Shown one piece after another: positions 8,626 to 17,829 of a stretch of 64,000 nt of DNA. The stretch is from Microbacterium lushaniae. Its GTDB lineage: Bacteria; Actinomycetota; Actinomycetes; Actinomycetales; Microbacteriaceae. How positions within the stretch are numbered: position 1 is the stretch's first letter; the number at the start of each line of letters is the position of its first letter. The notes below the pieces were generated by a model. That model saw nothing but the letters and a program-made list of their open reading frames with translations. It did no database searches and had not been told where the DNA came from. The DNA lies in contig NZ_CP044232.1 in the NCBI RefSeq assembly GCF_008727775.1, positions 3,224,001 to 3,288,000 of the forward strand, written 5' to 3'. The position numbers and the translations under genes were made by a program.

Positions 8626-9353
8626 CAGATCGGCTGCCCGGTGGGCAGGAGGACGAGGTCGCGCACGACGACGTGGGCGGGGCGGGTCAGCATGAACACG
8701 ATCGCATCGGCGACGTCGGCCGAGCGGATGCCGGTGCGCTCCTCGATGCGCGCAGCCTCCTCCGGCGAGCCGTGCGCGAAGCCCCACAGCGGGTTGAGCA
8801 CGACGCCCGGCGCGATCGCCCCCACCCGCACGCCGCTCTCCGCGGTCTGGCGCCGGACGGTGTGCACGAAGGACTGCACGGCGTGCTTGCTCGCCGAGTA
8901 CACCGGCTCCCACTCGATGTCCTGGTGCCCCGACACCGAACTGGTGACGACGATGTCGCCCGATCCCTGCGCGAGCAGGCACGGAAGCGCGGCCCGGACG
9001 AGGGTCATCACGCCCGTGACGTTGGTGGACACGAGGGCTGCGATGTCGGCGGGGTCGGTGGTGACGAGGTCGCCGCCGACGTAGACGCCCGCATTGGGCA
9101 GGACGATGTCGAGCCGGCCGTGCCGGTCCAGGGCGTGCGCCACGATGCGCTCCGCGCTGGCGGGGTCGGCCACATCCGCCGCGAACGGGGTGACGCGGTC
9201 GCCGAGGCTCGCCGCGAGCTCGGCGAGCTTGTCCTCCGAGCGGGCCACGGCCACGACGTGCACGCCCTCCGCGGCGAGGGCGTGGGCCGTGGCCAGGCCG
9301 ATACCCGAGCTCGCGCCGGTGAGGATCGCCACCTTGTCGGTCAGCGTGGTCAT
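8625..9353 (-). CDS. Short-chain dehydrogenase/reductase (polyol dehydrogenase-like)
   Basis: 242 residues. TGASSGIGLATA is near residue 12, NAG appears in LPNAGVYVGG, and the catalytic serine and YSASKHA follow the usual spacing. IAPGVVLNPLWG follows the active site, and the C-terminus RPAHVVVRDLVLLPTGQPI is typical of NAD-dependent SDRs close to ribitol/sorbitol dehydrogenases. It overlaps its neighbours at both ends within the sugar operon. The substrate is unknown; it could oxidise the same polyol as the adjacent zinc enzyme at another carbon. Confidence 0.87.
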   Translation of the reverse strand: MTTLTDKVAILTGASSGIGLATAHALAAEGVHVVAVARSEDKLAELAASLGDRVTPFAADVADPASAERIVAHALDRHGRLDIVLPNAGVYVGGDLVTTDPADIAALVSTNVTGVMTLVRAALPCLLAQGSGDIVVTSSVSGHQDIEWEPVYSASKHAVQSFVHTVRRQTAESGVRVGAIAPGVVLNPLWGFAHGSPEEAARIEERTGIRSADVADAIVFMLTRPAHVVVRDLVLLPTGQPI

Positions 9354-10111
9354 CGGGTCTCCTCCCCGGCGAGCAGCGCGCGCCGGTACTTCTCGTCGGG
9401 ACGGGTGTCGATGCGGACGACCTCGTCGGCGGGCATGAACCGCACGCCGCCGACGGCCGCCGCGCCGATGAGCACCCGGGCACACTTCTGCGCCATCGCC
9501 GTGATGCCCAGAACCTGCTCGGCGCTCGCGCCGAGTGCGAACATCCCATGGTTGCGCAAGTAGATGACCTTCGGCGCATCGCCGTGCTCGTCGATGTGCC
9601 GCGCGAGGCGTGTGCGCACCTCGCGCGCGAGCCGGACGCCGGGGTCGACGTAGGGCACGAGCATCGGCGCGGCGCCGAGGACCACGATCTGGTCGGGGAA
9701 CAGCGCTCCCTCGACGAGCAGCTCGGCGGCGTCCGAGCACAGCAGCGCGTTCACCGCCGTCGGATGGCTGTGCGCGACGACGCGGGCGTCGGTGGCGTCG
9801 TACACGACGGCGTGCAGAAGCGCCTCGACGGAGGGACGTCGCCCCGCCCTCGCGGCGACGGCGGAGAACAGCGTGTCCACCTCGGCGTCGCCTGCTCGCT
9901 CGTCCTGGATCACGGCGAGCGCCTCGCGGAAGGCCATCGGGACGAAGTCGTCGTGCCCGGCGGCCCCGAGGGCGGCCCCGCTGGCCTTGACGAGCATGCC
10001 GTCGGCCACGCGCATCGACGTGTTGCCCTCACCCAGCAGGGCGGCGTCGAAGGCCGGGTCGCCCAGTCGGCGTGACAGATCGACGAGGGCGTCTCGGGCG
10101 GCGTCGGTCAT
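9350..10111 (-). CDS. Class II aldolase/adducin-family protein (stand-alone sugar-phosphate aldolase)
   Basis: 253 residues. LLGEGNTSMRV near residue 27 is the phosphate-binding glycine motif, HSHPTAVN carries two zinc histidines, and NHGMFALG supplies the third zinc histidine region. The fold is that of fuculose-, rhamnulose- and ribulose-phosphate aldolases or epimerases. It is immediately downstream of an FGGY kinase with 4-bp overlap, so the kinase product is likely its substrate. With the fused enzyme at 353-2389, the window has two members of this family, suggesting distinct substrates. Confidence 0.86.
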   Translation of the reverse strand: MTDAARDALVDLSRRLGDPAFDAALLGEGNTSMRVADGMLVKASGAALGAAGHDDFVPMAFREALAVIQDERAGDAEVDTLFSAVAARAGRRPSVEALLHAVVYDATDARVVAHSHPTAVNALLCSDAAELLVEGALFPDQIVVLGAAPMLVPYVDPGVRLAREVRTRLARHIDEHGDAPKVIYLRNHGMFALGASAEQVLGITAMAQKCARVLIGAAAVGGVRFMPADEVVRIDTRPDEKYRRALLAGEETR

Positions 10112-11613
10112 GGGGCTCCTTCGGGGACGGGGCGGGAGGCGGAAAGGCGCATCGCGGGGGGCGGGTACTCGCGCGGCAGAGGCTCGCCGTCGTCCACGTC
10201 CAGGGCGCGGGCGGCGGCGAGATCGGGCAGTGCGCCGGCGGCGACGGCGAGCTGGAGGAGGATGCCGCGCACCGACGCCTCGGCGGGGCCGGCCGTGACC
10301 GGCACGCCGGCGGCGGCCGCGGTGAGGGCCGCCAGCAGGTCTCCGCGCGCCCCGCCTCCGACCAGGCGGATGCGGGCGACGGGCCGGCCGGTGAGCCGGC
10401 GGATCTCGGTCATCGTGCGCGCATACGCGTGCGCGAGGCTGGCGAGGATGGCGCGGGCGAGGTCGGCGCGCGTCTGCGGCGGCGAGCCGACGTCGGCTGC
10501 GCACCGGGCGTGCAGGCGGTCGATGAGGCCGCCAGGGGTGCCCAGCGCGGGATCGGCGGGGTCGAAGCATCCGGCGTAGCGCGACGCCGCCGCATCCTCG
10601 AGGAGCTCGGAGAGCCGGGCGAGCGGCCATTCGACCAGTCCGTCCTGCACCGCCCACTCCCGTGTGACCTGCTGCAGGAGCCACATCCCGCTGAGGTTCT
10701 TCACCAGGAGCGTCGCGCCCTCGGCGCCGGTCTCCTGCGTGAACCCGCACGTGCGCGCCGCCTCGGTGAGCACGGGCTCGGCGACGGCGGCACCGGCGAC
10801 CGCCCAGCTTCCGCACGCCACGACCCCCTCGAGTTCGGCACTCCCGCCCGCCCCCACGACCGCGGAGAACGCCGCCGCGGTGTCATGGGAGGTGACGAAG
10901 AACACCGGCACCGGCTCGCTCACGCCCAGCCGCGCCGTCACGTCGGTCGTGGTGGATCCGGCCGGGTGCCCCGCCGGCACGAGCGCGGGCAGTCGGGCGG
11001 GGAGCCCGGCCGTCAGCGCGGGCGACCACTCGCCGTGCGCGCGGTCCACGAGCGCCGTCGTGGAGGCCAGCGAGCGCTCGGCGGCGACCGCGCCGGTGAG
11101 CAGGTGGACGAACGCGTCGGCGATCAGCAGGATCGTGTCGTCGGGGGCGCCGACACCGTCGCGCGCGTCCTGACGGAGCTGATGGGCGGTGTTGATGGCC
11201 TGGTCCAGCACGCCCGTGGCGGCGTAGTCGGCCGCCACGTCACGCGATGCCGACGTGACGGCGGCGAACGCGGGATCCACGTCGCGATGGTGGCGCGCGA
11301 ACGGGCGCATCCCGCCGTCGGCGCCGAGACGGACATAGTCCACGCCCCACGAATCCACGCCGATGCCGCGTACCGTCGCGCCCGCCGACGCCGCGGCGGC
11401 GCACCCTCGGGCGAGCCCGGCGAGCACGTCGTCCCACAGGGAGTCGATGTCCCACGCGAGACCTTCCGGGCGGGGCACGGGGCGGTTGGCGAAGCGCGCG
11501 ACCTCGCGCACGGACAGGCGGCGGATGCCGGCGTCCAGGACGCCGAGCATGACCCGGCCGCTGGCGGAGCCGAGGTCGACGGCGAGGAACGCGGCCGGCG
11601 ATGGTGCAGGCAT
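10108..11613 (-). CDS. FGGY-family carbohydrate kinase, rhamnulokinase (RhaB)-like
   Basis: 501 residues. The N-terminal ATP-binding loop reads AVDLGSASGRVMLG, close to the rhamnulokinase consensus. GIGVDSWGVDYV follows, then VTSHDTAAAFSAV, with ACGSWAV and the C-terminal nucleotide motif IRLVGGGARGDLLAALTA. Length fits RhaB (about 490). It would phosphorylate a ketose such as L-rhamnulose. The neighbouring class II aldolase supports a kinase-then-aldolase route. It lies 2 bp downstream of the SDR gene on the same strand. RhaB subfamily membership is fairly convincing; the physiological substrate is inferred. Confidence 0.87.
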   Translation of the reverse strand: MPAPSPAAFLAVDLGSASGRVMLGVLDAGIRRLSVREVARFANRPVPRPEGLAWDIDSLWDDVLAGLARGCAAAASAGATVRGIGVDSWGVDYVRLGADGGMRPFARHHRDVDPAFAAVTSASRDVAADYAATGVLDQAINTAHQLRQDARDGVGAPDDTILLIADAFVHLLTGAVAAERSLASTTALVDRAHGEWSPALTAGLPARLPALVPAGHPAGSTTTDVTARLGVSEPVPVFFVTSHDTAAAFSAVVGAGGSAELEGVVACGSWAVAGAAVAEPVLTEAARTCGFTQETGAEGATLLVKNLSGMWLLQQVTREWAVQDGLVEWPLARLSELLEDAAASRYAGCFDPADPALGTPGGLIDRLHARCAADVGSPPQTRADLARAILASLAHAYARTMTEIRRLTGRPVARIRLVGGGARGDLLAALTAAAAGVPVTAGPAEASVRGILLQLAVAAGALPDLAAARALDVDDGEPLPREYPPPAMRLSASRPVPEGAP

Positions 11614-11615
11614 CG

Positions 11616-12383
11616 TCAGATGGCCGTGTAGCCGCCGTCGATCACGAGCGTCTGCCCGGTCAGATACGACGAGGCCGAGGAGGCCAGCAGCAGCACGAGG
11701 CCGTCGAGGTCAGCGGGTTCCCCCATGCGCCCGGCCGGGATCGCGGAGATCCACTGCGCGGCGAGGTCGGGGTTGGCGTCGATGAACTGACGCGTCATGT
11801 CCGAGAGGATGTAGCCCGGCGCGATCGCGTTCACGCGCAGGGCGGGCGCCCACTCGACCGCGAGTGAGGTGGTCAGCTGGTCGACGGCTGCTTTGGACGC
11901 GTTGTACGACGCTTGATGCTGGGGCACGTTCACGACGCGGCCCGACATCGAGGAGATGAGGATGGCCGAGCCTTCCCGGCCCTCTGCCAGCAGCGGGCGG
12001 GCGAAGGCCTGCGTGCTGAAGAACGTGCCGTTGAGGTTCACGTCGATGACCTTGCGCCACGTCTCCGGAGCCACCTCGGCGGCGTCGCCCCAGATGGTGA
12101 TGCCGGCGGCGGTGATGAGGATGTCCGCGACTCCGAGCGCCTCGCGGACGTCGGCGAACGCCGCATCCACCGAGACCGGATCGGTGACGTCGACGAGGGC
12201 GGATGCGGTCTGCACGCCGTGTTCGCCGGCCAGGCGCGCGGCGGAGTCGGAGACCTCCGGCAGCAGGTCGAGCAGGGCGACGTTCACGCCCTGGCGGGCC
12301 AGGGCCGACGCCAGCGAATAGCCGATGCCCCGCGCACCGCCGGTGATGACGGCCGTGCGGCCGGCCAGGTCGGGGAAGTTCAT
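11616..12383 (-). CDS. Short-chain dehydrogenase/reductase
   Basis: 255 residues. TGGARGIGYSLASAL forms the cofactor loop, ITAAGITIWG the NAG-equivalent segment, and ISSMSGRVVNVPQHQASYNASKAA holds the catalytic serine, tyrosine and lysine. The C-terminus YLTGQTLVIDGGYTAI is classic for this family. It resembles D-arabinitol, sorbose or gluconate dehydrogenases. It is the first catabolic gene after the importer genes, with a strong hairpin between them, and precedes the RhaB-like kinase, so oxidation of a polyol to the kinase's ketose substrate is a reasonable guess. Confidence 0.87.
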   Translation of the reverse strand: MNFPDLAGRTAVITGGARGIGYSLASALARQGVNVALLDLLPEVSDSAARLAGEHGVQTASALVDVTDPVSVDAAFADVREALGVADILITAAGITIWGDAAEVAPETWRKVIDVNLNGTFFSTQAFARPLLAEGREGSAILISSMSGRVVNVPQHQASYNASKAAVDQLTTSLAVEWAPALRVNAIAPGYILSDMTRQFIDANPDLAAQWISAIPAGRMGEPADLDGLVLLLASSASSYLTGQTLVIDGGYTAI

Positions 12384-12404
12384 GATGCTCCGTCCGGGAG
12401 GTGG

Positions 12405-12441
12405 CCGCGGTGGCCGGAGCGTGATGCTCCGGCCACCGCGG
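12405..12441 (-). terminator. Perfect 16-bp hairpin between importer and catabolic genes
   Basis: CCGCGGTGGCCGGAGC (12405-12420) and GCTCCGGCCACCGCGG (12426-12441) pair perfectly around a 5-base loop. It starts 5 bases after the stop of the solute-binding protein gene on the minus strand and ends 21 bases before the SDR start. No T tract follows. It may be a leaky terminator or an mRNA-stabilising stem that sets a high ratio of binding protein to downstream enzymes, as seen in other ABC operons. Confidence 0.6.
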
Positions 12442-12446
12442 AGGGG

Positions 12447-13439
12447 TCAGCAGGAGGAACGGTAGGCGGCGTCCGCGCCCTCGCCGTCGATGTTGTCCTG
12501 CGTGATGATGGTGAAGCCCGTCTGGATCTTCTCCTCGGTGCTCTCCCCTTCGAGCGCCGCGATGGCCTGCTCGACGCCGTCCTTGCCGATGGTCGCCGGC
12601 TCCTGCGCGACGAGCGCCTGAACGACGCCGGCCCGCAGCTGCTCGACCTGAGCCGGGCCCGCGTCGAAGCCGACGATCGTGACGTCACCGGTCTTGCCGG
12701 CCTGCTGGACACCCGTGGCCGTGCCCTCGGCGGCGAACAGGTTGGCCGCGAAGATGCCGACGATGTCGGGGTCCTTCTGCAGGGCCGCCGTGACGATCTC
12801 GGCCGCGGTGGCCGGCTCGTTGTGGCTGTACTGGATGCCGAGGAACTCGAAGTTCTCGTCCTCCGCCGCAGCCGCCTCGAAGCCCGCGGCGCGTGCGTCG
12901 GAGGTCGAGATGCCCGGGTCGATCGAGACGACCAGGACCTTGCCACCGTCGGGGTGGGCTTCCTTGATGGCCTCGAACGCCGCAGCGCCGCCGCCCTCGT
13001 TGTCGCTGGAGATCTGCGAGACCGCCATCGAGGGGTCGTCCAGCGTCGTGTCGACGAGGACGACCTTGATGCCCGCATCGGCGGCGGCCTGGATGGGCGC
13101 TGCCATCGCGGTCACGTCGGTCGGGGCCACGAGGAGGGCGTCGGGCTTGGAGGCCACGACGGAGTCCACGAGCGGCTTCTGCAGCGTCGGGTCGAACTTC
13201 TCCGGGCCCTGCACCGTGACGGTGGCACCGGCGGCCTCGGCCGCCTCCTTGATGCCGCACTCCATCGAGATGTAGAACTCGTCACCGGCGACGCCCTGGA
13301 CGAACGCGATCTTGTAGCCCTCGTCCGAGCCTTCGCCGGATCCTCCGGCGTTGCCCCCGTCGGACGAACATCCGGCCAGCACGAGCGCGGCGGACGCGCC
13401 GAACACCGCGATGCCGAGACCTTTCTTACTCCACTTCAT
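12447..13439 (-). CDS. Sugar ABC transporter substrate-binding lipoprotein (ribose/fructose FrcB type)
   Basis: 330 residues. A short basic N-terminus MKWSKKG and hydrophobic segment lead to the lipobox LVLAGCSS, with the acylated cysteine at residue 24. The mature part has the type I sugar-binding fold: YKIAFVQGVAGDEFY, DALLVAPTDVTAM, VVLVDTTLDD, DIVGIFAANLFAAEG and VTIVGFDAGPAQVEQL. It is exported and lipid-anchored, and delivers sugar to the adjacent permease. The ATG at 13439 is chosen; a TTG nine bases upstream is possible. Sequence style is closest to fructose/ribose/allose binding proteins, but the ligand is not proven. Confidence 0.9.
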   Translation of the reverse strand: MKWSKKGLGIAVFGASAALVLAGCSSDGGNAGGSGEGSDEGYKIAFVQGVAGDEFYISMECGIKEAAEAAGATVTVQGPEKFDPTLQKPLVDSVVASKPDALLVAPTDVTAMAAPIQAAADAGIKVVLVDTTLDDPSMAVSQISSDNEGGGAAAFEAIKEAHPDGGKVLVVSIDPGISTSDARAAGFEAAAAEDENFEFLGIQYSHNEPATAAEIVTAALQKDPDIVGIFAANLFAAEGTATGVQQAGKTGDVTIVGFDAGPAQVEQLRAGVVQALVAQEPATIGKDGVEQAIAALEGESTEEKIQTGFTIITQDNIDGEGADAAYRSSC

Positions 13440-13487
13440 TGTGATCAACCGTTTCTCTTGTGTGGTGGGTTGGTGCAGTCGCCACGG

Positions 13488-14567
13488 TCACCCGCGTCGA
13501 CTTCCGCTGACGAACCTGCGCCAGAGGCTTTGTGAGCTGCCCCGCATCGCGGCGGAGCGGCGGGCCTGGTCGACGTACACGGCGGCGATGAGCACCGCGC
13601 CGACGGCGACCTGCTGCCAGAACGGCTGGACGCCGGTGATGACGAACCCGTTCTGCAGAACGGCCGGGATGAACAGACCCACGACCGTGCCGAAGATGGT
13701 GCCGATGCCGCCGAACAGCGACGTACCGCCGATCACGACCGCCGCGATGACATTGAGGTTCGTCTGCGACTGGCCCGCGATGGCGGTGGTGCTGAACTGC
13801 GACAGGGAGAGGATGCCGGCGAAACCGGCGAGGCCGCCCGAGATCGTGTAGATGCTGATCAGCTGACGGTCGACCTTCACGCCCACGCGCCGCGCCGCGA
13901 CCTCGCTCGAACCCACCGCGAAGGTGTGCAGGCCGAAGCGGGTGTAGTGCAGCACGATCGCGCCGATGATGATCAGGACCAGCGCGATCACCGAGATGGT
14001 CGGGATGGTGCCGAACACGTTGCCGTAGCCGATCGTCGTGGTCAGCACCGTGGGCACCTGCCGGACGTCGACGCCGCCGGTGAGGATCTGCGCGAACCCG
14101 AGCGCCATCCCCAGGGAGCCGAGCGTGACGATGAGTGGCGGGATCTTCCCCTTGGCGATGAGGAAGCCGTTGAACAGCCCCCACGCGACGCCGGAGGCGA
14201 TCGCGACGAGGATGCCCACGATGGCCACGCCCCAGCCCTGGCCGCCCATGGCCCGCATGACCATGGCCGCCACGACGCCGGAGAACACCAGCACCGAGCC
14301 GATCGAGAGGTCGATGCCGGCGGTGATGATGACGAACGTCATCCCGATGCCGAGGACGGCGAGGATGGAGGCGTTCTGGATGATGAGGCGGAAGTTGGAC
14401 CACTGCGCGAACGTGTCGGGTGCGAGGGCGCTGAAGATCGCCACGATCACCAGGAGCACGAGCAGGATCTGGAAGGCCTGGGCCTTCAGAAGGTGCTTGA
14501 AGAAGCCCTCCTTCGGTTCGGCGGTGCCGATCGCCATGGTCTCGGTGGGCGGGCTGGACGTGCTCAT
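13488..14567 (-). CDS. Sugar ABC transporter permease (RbsC/FrcC family)
   Basis: 359 residues with 8-10 predicted membrane spans. The family hallmark ILAVLGIGMTFVIITAGIDL and LSIGSVLVFSGVVAA occur after the first span, and the loop VAARRVGVKVDRQLISIYTISG contains the coupling region. GGTSLFGGIGTIFGTVVG near the end is typical of RbsC-type permeases. It lies between the binding protein (48 bp downstream) and the ATPase (4-bp overlap upstream). A cytosolic N-terminal extension of about 28 residues is present. Confidence 0.92.
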   Translation of the reverse strand: MSTSSPPTETMAIGTAEPKEGFFKHLLKAQAFQILLVLLVIVAIFSALAPDTFAQWSNFRLIIQNASILAVLGIGMTFVIITAGIDLSIGSVLVFSGVVAAMVMRAMGGQGWGVAIVGILVAIASGVAWGLFNGFLIAKGKIPPLIVTLGSLGMALGFAQILTGGVDVRQVPTVLTTTIGYGNVFGTIPTISVIALVLIIIGAIVLHYTRFGLHTFAVGSSEVAARRVGVKVDRQLISIYTISGGLAGFAGILSLSQFSTTAIAGQSQTNLNVIAAVVIGGTSLFGGIGTIFGTVVGLFIPAVLQNGFVITGVQPFWQQVAVGAVLIAAVYVDQARRSAAMRGSSQSLWRRFVSGSRRG

Positions 14568-15328
14568 TGGTTCCCCTCCTTCGTGATGGCGCCGGTCATC
14601 AGACCGACGAGTTCCTCCATCGACGTGCTCCCCGCGTCGAGAACCGCTGCGCGGGTGCCCAGTCGCAGCACCTGGATCCGGTCGGCGACCTCCATGACGT
14701 GCGGCATCGAGTGGCTGATCAGGACGACGGCGATGCCCTTGTCGCGGACGCGCCGGATCGTGTCGAGCACGTTCTGGGTCTGGCGGACGCCGAGGGCGGC
14801 GGTGGGCTCGTCGAGGAAGACCAGGCGATCGGCCCAGTGCACGGCGCGGGCGATCGCGATCGCCTGACGCTGACCGCCCGACATCTCGCCCACAGGGGAG
14901 GTGAGGGAGCGCACCGTCGCGCCCAGATCGGCGAAGGCCGCGCGCGACTCCTCGCGCATCTCCTTGGTCTTCATGAATCCGAACGCGCCGCCGACGCCGG
15001 ACTGACGCAGTTCGCGTCCGAGGTACATGTTCTGCACCGGATCCAGGTGCGGGGCCAGGGCGAGGTCCTGGTACACCGTCTCGATGCCCAGCGCGCTGGC
15101 CTGCGACGGCGTGGTGAGCTCGATCGGTTCGCCGTCGAACTTGATCGTGCCGCTGTCGACGGCGAGGTTGCCCGACAGCGCCTTCACGAGGGTGGACTTA
15201 CCGGCGCCGTTGTCGCCGATGAGCGCCGTCACCTCGCCCGGATACACCTCGAAATCGGCTTCGTTGAGCGCGCGGACGTGGCCGAACTGGCGCGACAGTC
15301 CACGGGCTTCGAGTACGGGGGTGGGCAT
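14564..15328 (-). CDS. Sugar ABC transporter ATP-binding protein (single-domain FrcA type)
   Basis: 254 residues with one ATPase domain: Walker A GDNGAGKST, Q-loop VYQDLALAPHLDP, signature MSGGQRQAIAIARA, Walker B LVFLDEPTAAL and switch histidine in LISHSM. Ribose-type importers normally have a duplicated ATPase of about 500 residues; the single-domain form, which must dimerise, is known from fructose importers (FrcA). The ATG at 15328 has a strong AAAGGAGC site. This supports the FrcBCA-like assignment of the importer. Confidence 0.92.
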   Translation of the reverse strand: MPTPVLEARGLSRQFGHVRALNEADFEVYPGEVTALIGDNGAGKSTLVKALSGNLAVDSGTIKFDGEPIELTTPSQASALGIETVYQDLALAPHLDPVQNMYLGRELRQSGVGGAFGFMKTKEMREESRAAFADLGATVRSLTSPVGEMSGGQRQAIAIARAVHWADRLVFLDEPTAALGVRQTQNVLDTIRRVRDKGIAVVLISHSMPHVMEVADRIQVLRLGTRAAVLDAGSTSMEELVGLMTGAITKEGNQ

Positions 15329-15391
15329 GTCAGCTCCTTTCTATGCGGATGCGGATGTGCAGGTGGTTCACGATGGCTCCGTTCATTCGAT

Positions 15392-16801
15392 TCATCCGGC
15401 CGGTTCGGCGACGGAGGCGGAGTGCGCGGCGAGGAAGGATGCGGCGAACGCAGGGAAGTCGCCCGAGCCGCCGTCGGCGGCGAAGGCGGCGAACAGCGCG
15501 GCGCCGTAGGCGGTGCCCTCGTCGTGCGAGGTGAGCGAGACGTCGGGGAGCACGAGGCTGCGGGCGCGCACGACGCTGGGCATCTTCGACCATCCGCCCG
15601 TGAGCAGGGTCGAGGTGGGGGCGGGGACCTCGCGGTCCATGACCTCCATGAGCTCGGCGCACATGTCGTTGCCGTGCAGCAGCGCGGCGATGAACAGCTC
15701 CTCCGGAGACAGCCCGTCGCTGTTGGCGACGACCTTGAGCACGCCGTCGTCGTTGCGCGCGCCGGTGACCTCCAGACCGCCGTCGGCCAGCGCCCCGCGC
15801 ACGGGCAGCTGCATCACGCGCGCGTCCAGATCGAGGCGGCCGCGTTCGTCGGCGACCCCGATGAGCTGCAGCACGCGCCGCATGAGCAGGCCCGACTTGG
15901 TCCCCGCCAGCAGCACGTACTTGCCCGGCAGCACGTGCCGCACGGTGTTGATGCCGGCGTGGGCCAGGCGCTCGCGGGCGTCGAACGGAAGCGCGGCGTC
16001 GATGACGCGGACGAGCGCCTCGGCCGTGCCCATCGAGTCGTACAGCTCGTCGCTGGCGGTGGCTCCGGCCGCGACGGCGGAGACGAGGTGGTCGTGACCG
16101 GCGATCGTGAGAGCGGCGGCCTGGAAGGCCTGCGGCATCCGTTCGTCGGCGAGCAGGCCGACGGGCATGCCGGCGCCCACGCGTTCGGCGAGCACGCCCG
16201 GTCCCACCCCGAGCACGTCCAGCGCCGCATCCCACGGGACGCTGCCGTCCTGATCGATCATGCCGGTGCGCGAGACGAGCGAGTACTCCGCCACGCGCGG
16301 GCCGCCGAGGGAGCGGACGATGTACTCGGGGACGTTCAGGAAGGTGCGCGCGCGCAGGTCGATGCCCTCATCGCGCAGGTACAGGAGCTTGGAGATCGTG
16401 GCGAGCGGCCCCACGGGCAGACCCGTGCGGCCCGGGAACTCGGCGCGGAACTCCGCGGGCGTCTGCTGGATCTGCGCGCCGCCGCGCGGATCGAACCACG
16501 CCATGATGGGCGCGGCCGGGCGGTCGGCCCCGTCCAGGAGCACTCCGGCCTCCGCCATGCCGGAGACCCCCAGTGCCGCCACGCGGTAGGCGCCGTGGCG
16601 GGAGAGGGCGGCGTCGGCCTCGTGCGCGAGTTCGCGCACGACGCTCAGCGCGCGTTCGGCCGGCATCTCGGCCTGGCCGTGATCGAGACTGACCCACGGC
16701 GAGCGGCGGCTGACCACGAGCACTTCGCGCCCGTCCGGGGTGGCCGCGAGCATCTTGATGCTCGTGGATCCCATGTCGACGCCGACGACGTATTCGTTCA
16801 C
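15392..16801 (-). CDS. FGGY-family carbohydrate kinase
   Basis: 469 residues from a GTG at 16801 that overlaps the isomerase stop (GTGA). The N-terminus reads YVVGVDMGSTSIKMLAAT. ALGVSGMAEAGVLLD and IMAWFDPRGG follow, then AGHDHLVSAVAAG for the catalytic aspartate region, and the C-terminal SLVLPDVSLTSHDEGTAYGAAL for the nucleotide side. It is in the xylulokinase/gluconokinase/L-fuculokinase broad group, with no closer assignment safe. It is the second FGGY kinase of this operon, so two different sugars or two steps are phosphorylated. Confidence 0.85.
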   Translation of the reverse strand: MNEYVVGVDMGSTSIKMLAATPDGREVLVVSRRSPWVSLDHGQAEMPAERALSVVRELAHEADAALSRHGAYRVAALGVSGMAEAGVLLDGADRPAAPIMAWFDPRGGAQIQQTPAEFRAEFPGRTGLPVGPLATISKLLYLRDEGIDLRARTFLNVPEYIVRSLGGPRVAEYSLVSRTGMIDQDGSVPWDAALDVLGVGPGVLAERVGAGMPVGLLADERMPQAFQAAALTIAGHDHLVSAVAAGATASDELYDSMGTAEALVRVIDAALPFDARERLAHAGINTVRHVLPGKYVLLAGTKSGLLMRRVLQLIGVADERGRLDLDARVMQLPVRGALADGGLEVTGARNDDGVLKVVANSDGLSPEELFIAALLHGNDMCAELMEVMDREVPAPTSTLLTGGWSKMPSVVRARSLVLPDVSLTSHDEGTAYGAALFAAFAADGGSGDFPAFAASFLAAHSASVAEPAG

Positions 16802-17829
16802 CGCAGCTCCCCGGTGGCCAGCGTCGCGGGCCACCCCGCACCGGGGCGGGCGACGAGCACCGACGCGTCGCCGTCGATGTGCCACGAGCCGAAGGAGTGC
16901 GGCACCGCGAAGGCCTGCCCCGAGTGGACCGCGACGGCGCCCTCGTCGGAGACGACGGCGCCGTCACCGTCGGTGACGAGGATCACCGCGAAGCCCGCCT
17001 CGACCGCATCCGGCCCAGAGGCCACGGCGAGGCGGAAGTACGGGTCTGCCGCGGCGGGGAGCACGCTGCGGATGCCGCGGCCCTGTCGTTCGCCCTCGGT
17101 CGTGATGAGCGAGGCCAGCGCGTCCGGCGTCAGCGCCTGCGTGGAGACGGCGGGCATGACCGTGTCGAACCCGAGGTCCAGGTGCGACTCCTCCCGCGTG
17201 GAGGTGGTCACCGACCACTCCAGCAGGATCGAGAAGTCGGTGGGCTCCTGCACCTCGGCCACGAAGATGCCGCCGTCGATGGCGTGGGCGGTGCCGGCCG
17301 GGACGAGGACCCCCATGCCTTCGCGCACCTCGACGCGGTTGAGGTGGTCCAGCATCCATTCGCTGTCCTGCGCGTCGCGGCGGCGGTCGAGTTCGTCGCG
17401 GTCGACGGCTTCCTTCCACCCGACGTACACGGCGCAGCCGGGCTCGGTGTCGAGCACGTACCACGCCTCGGTCTTGCCGTAGGGGCAGTCCAGGTGCGCC
17501 GCGGCGAAGCTGCGCTCGGGGTGCACGTGGACGGGGAGGCGCTGGCGCGCGTCGAGCAGCTTGACGAGGATCCCGACATCGGCGGCGTCGCGGCCCTCGG
17601 TGGACCCGATCCACGCGGAGCGGTCGCCCGCGACGACGTCACGCAGCAACGTCCCGCCCTCCGTCACGGCGAGCCCCGTCTCGGTGTCGCCGAAGCGCGC
17701 GACGGTGGCTCCCAGCCACTCCTCGGGCTGACGGTCGGACTCCGGGACGATCCCGCGCAGCGCCGCGATGCGGTCGCCACCGAGGTAGAAGTGCTGCACC
17801 GGATTCGGAGGGAGGAGGAGGGGCTTCAT
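16798..17829 (-). CDS. manA: Class I mannose-6-phosphate isomerase
   Basis: 343 residues. LPVHVHPERSFAAAH near residue 100 holds the zinc ligands of the cupin (two histidines and a glutamate). Y-G-K-T-E-A-W-Y-V-L follows, then VPAGTAHAI for the later zinc histidine, then VAEVQEPTDFSILLEW. This is the short bacterial class I phosphomannose isomerase, interconverting mannose 6-phosphate and fructose 6-phosphate, though paralogs in sugar operons can act on other hexose phosphates. It is joined by 4-bp overlaps to the LacI gene before it and the FGGY kinase after it. Confidence 0.88.
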   Translation of the reverse strand: MKPLLLPPNPVQHFYLGGDRIAALRGIVPESDRQPEEWLGATVARFGDTETGLAVTEGGTLLRDVVAGDRSAWIGSTEGRDAADVGILVKLLDARQRLPVHVHPERSFAAAHLDCPYGKTEAWYVLDTEPGCAVYVGWKEAVDRDELDRRRDAQDSEWMLDHLNRVEVREGMGVLVPAGTAHAIDGGIFVAEVQEPTDFSILLEWSVTTSTREESHLDLGFDTVMPAVSTQALTPDALASLITTEGERQGRGIRSVLPAAADPYFRLAVASGPDAVEAGFAVILVTDGDGAVVSDEGAVAVHSGQAFAVPHSFGSWHIDGDASVLVARPGAGWPATLATGELR

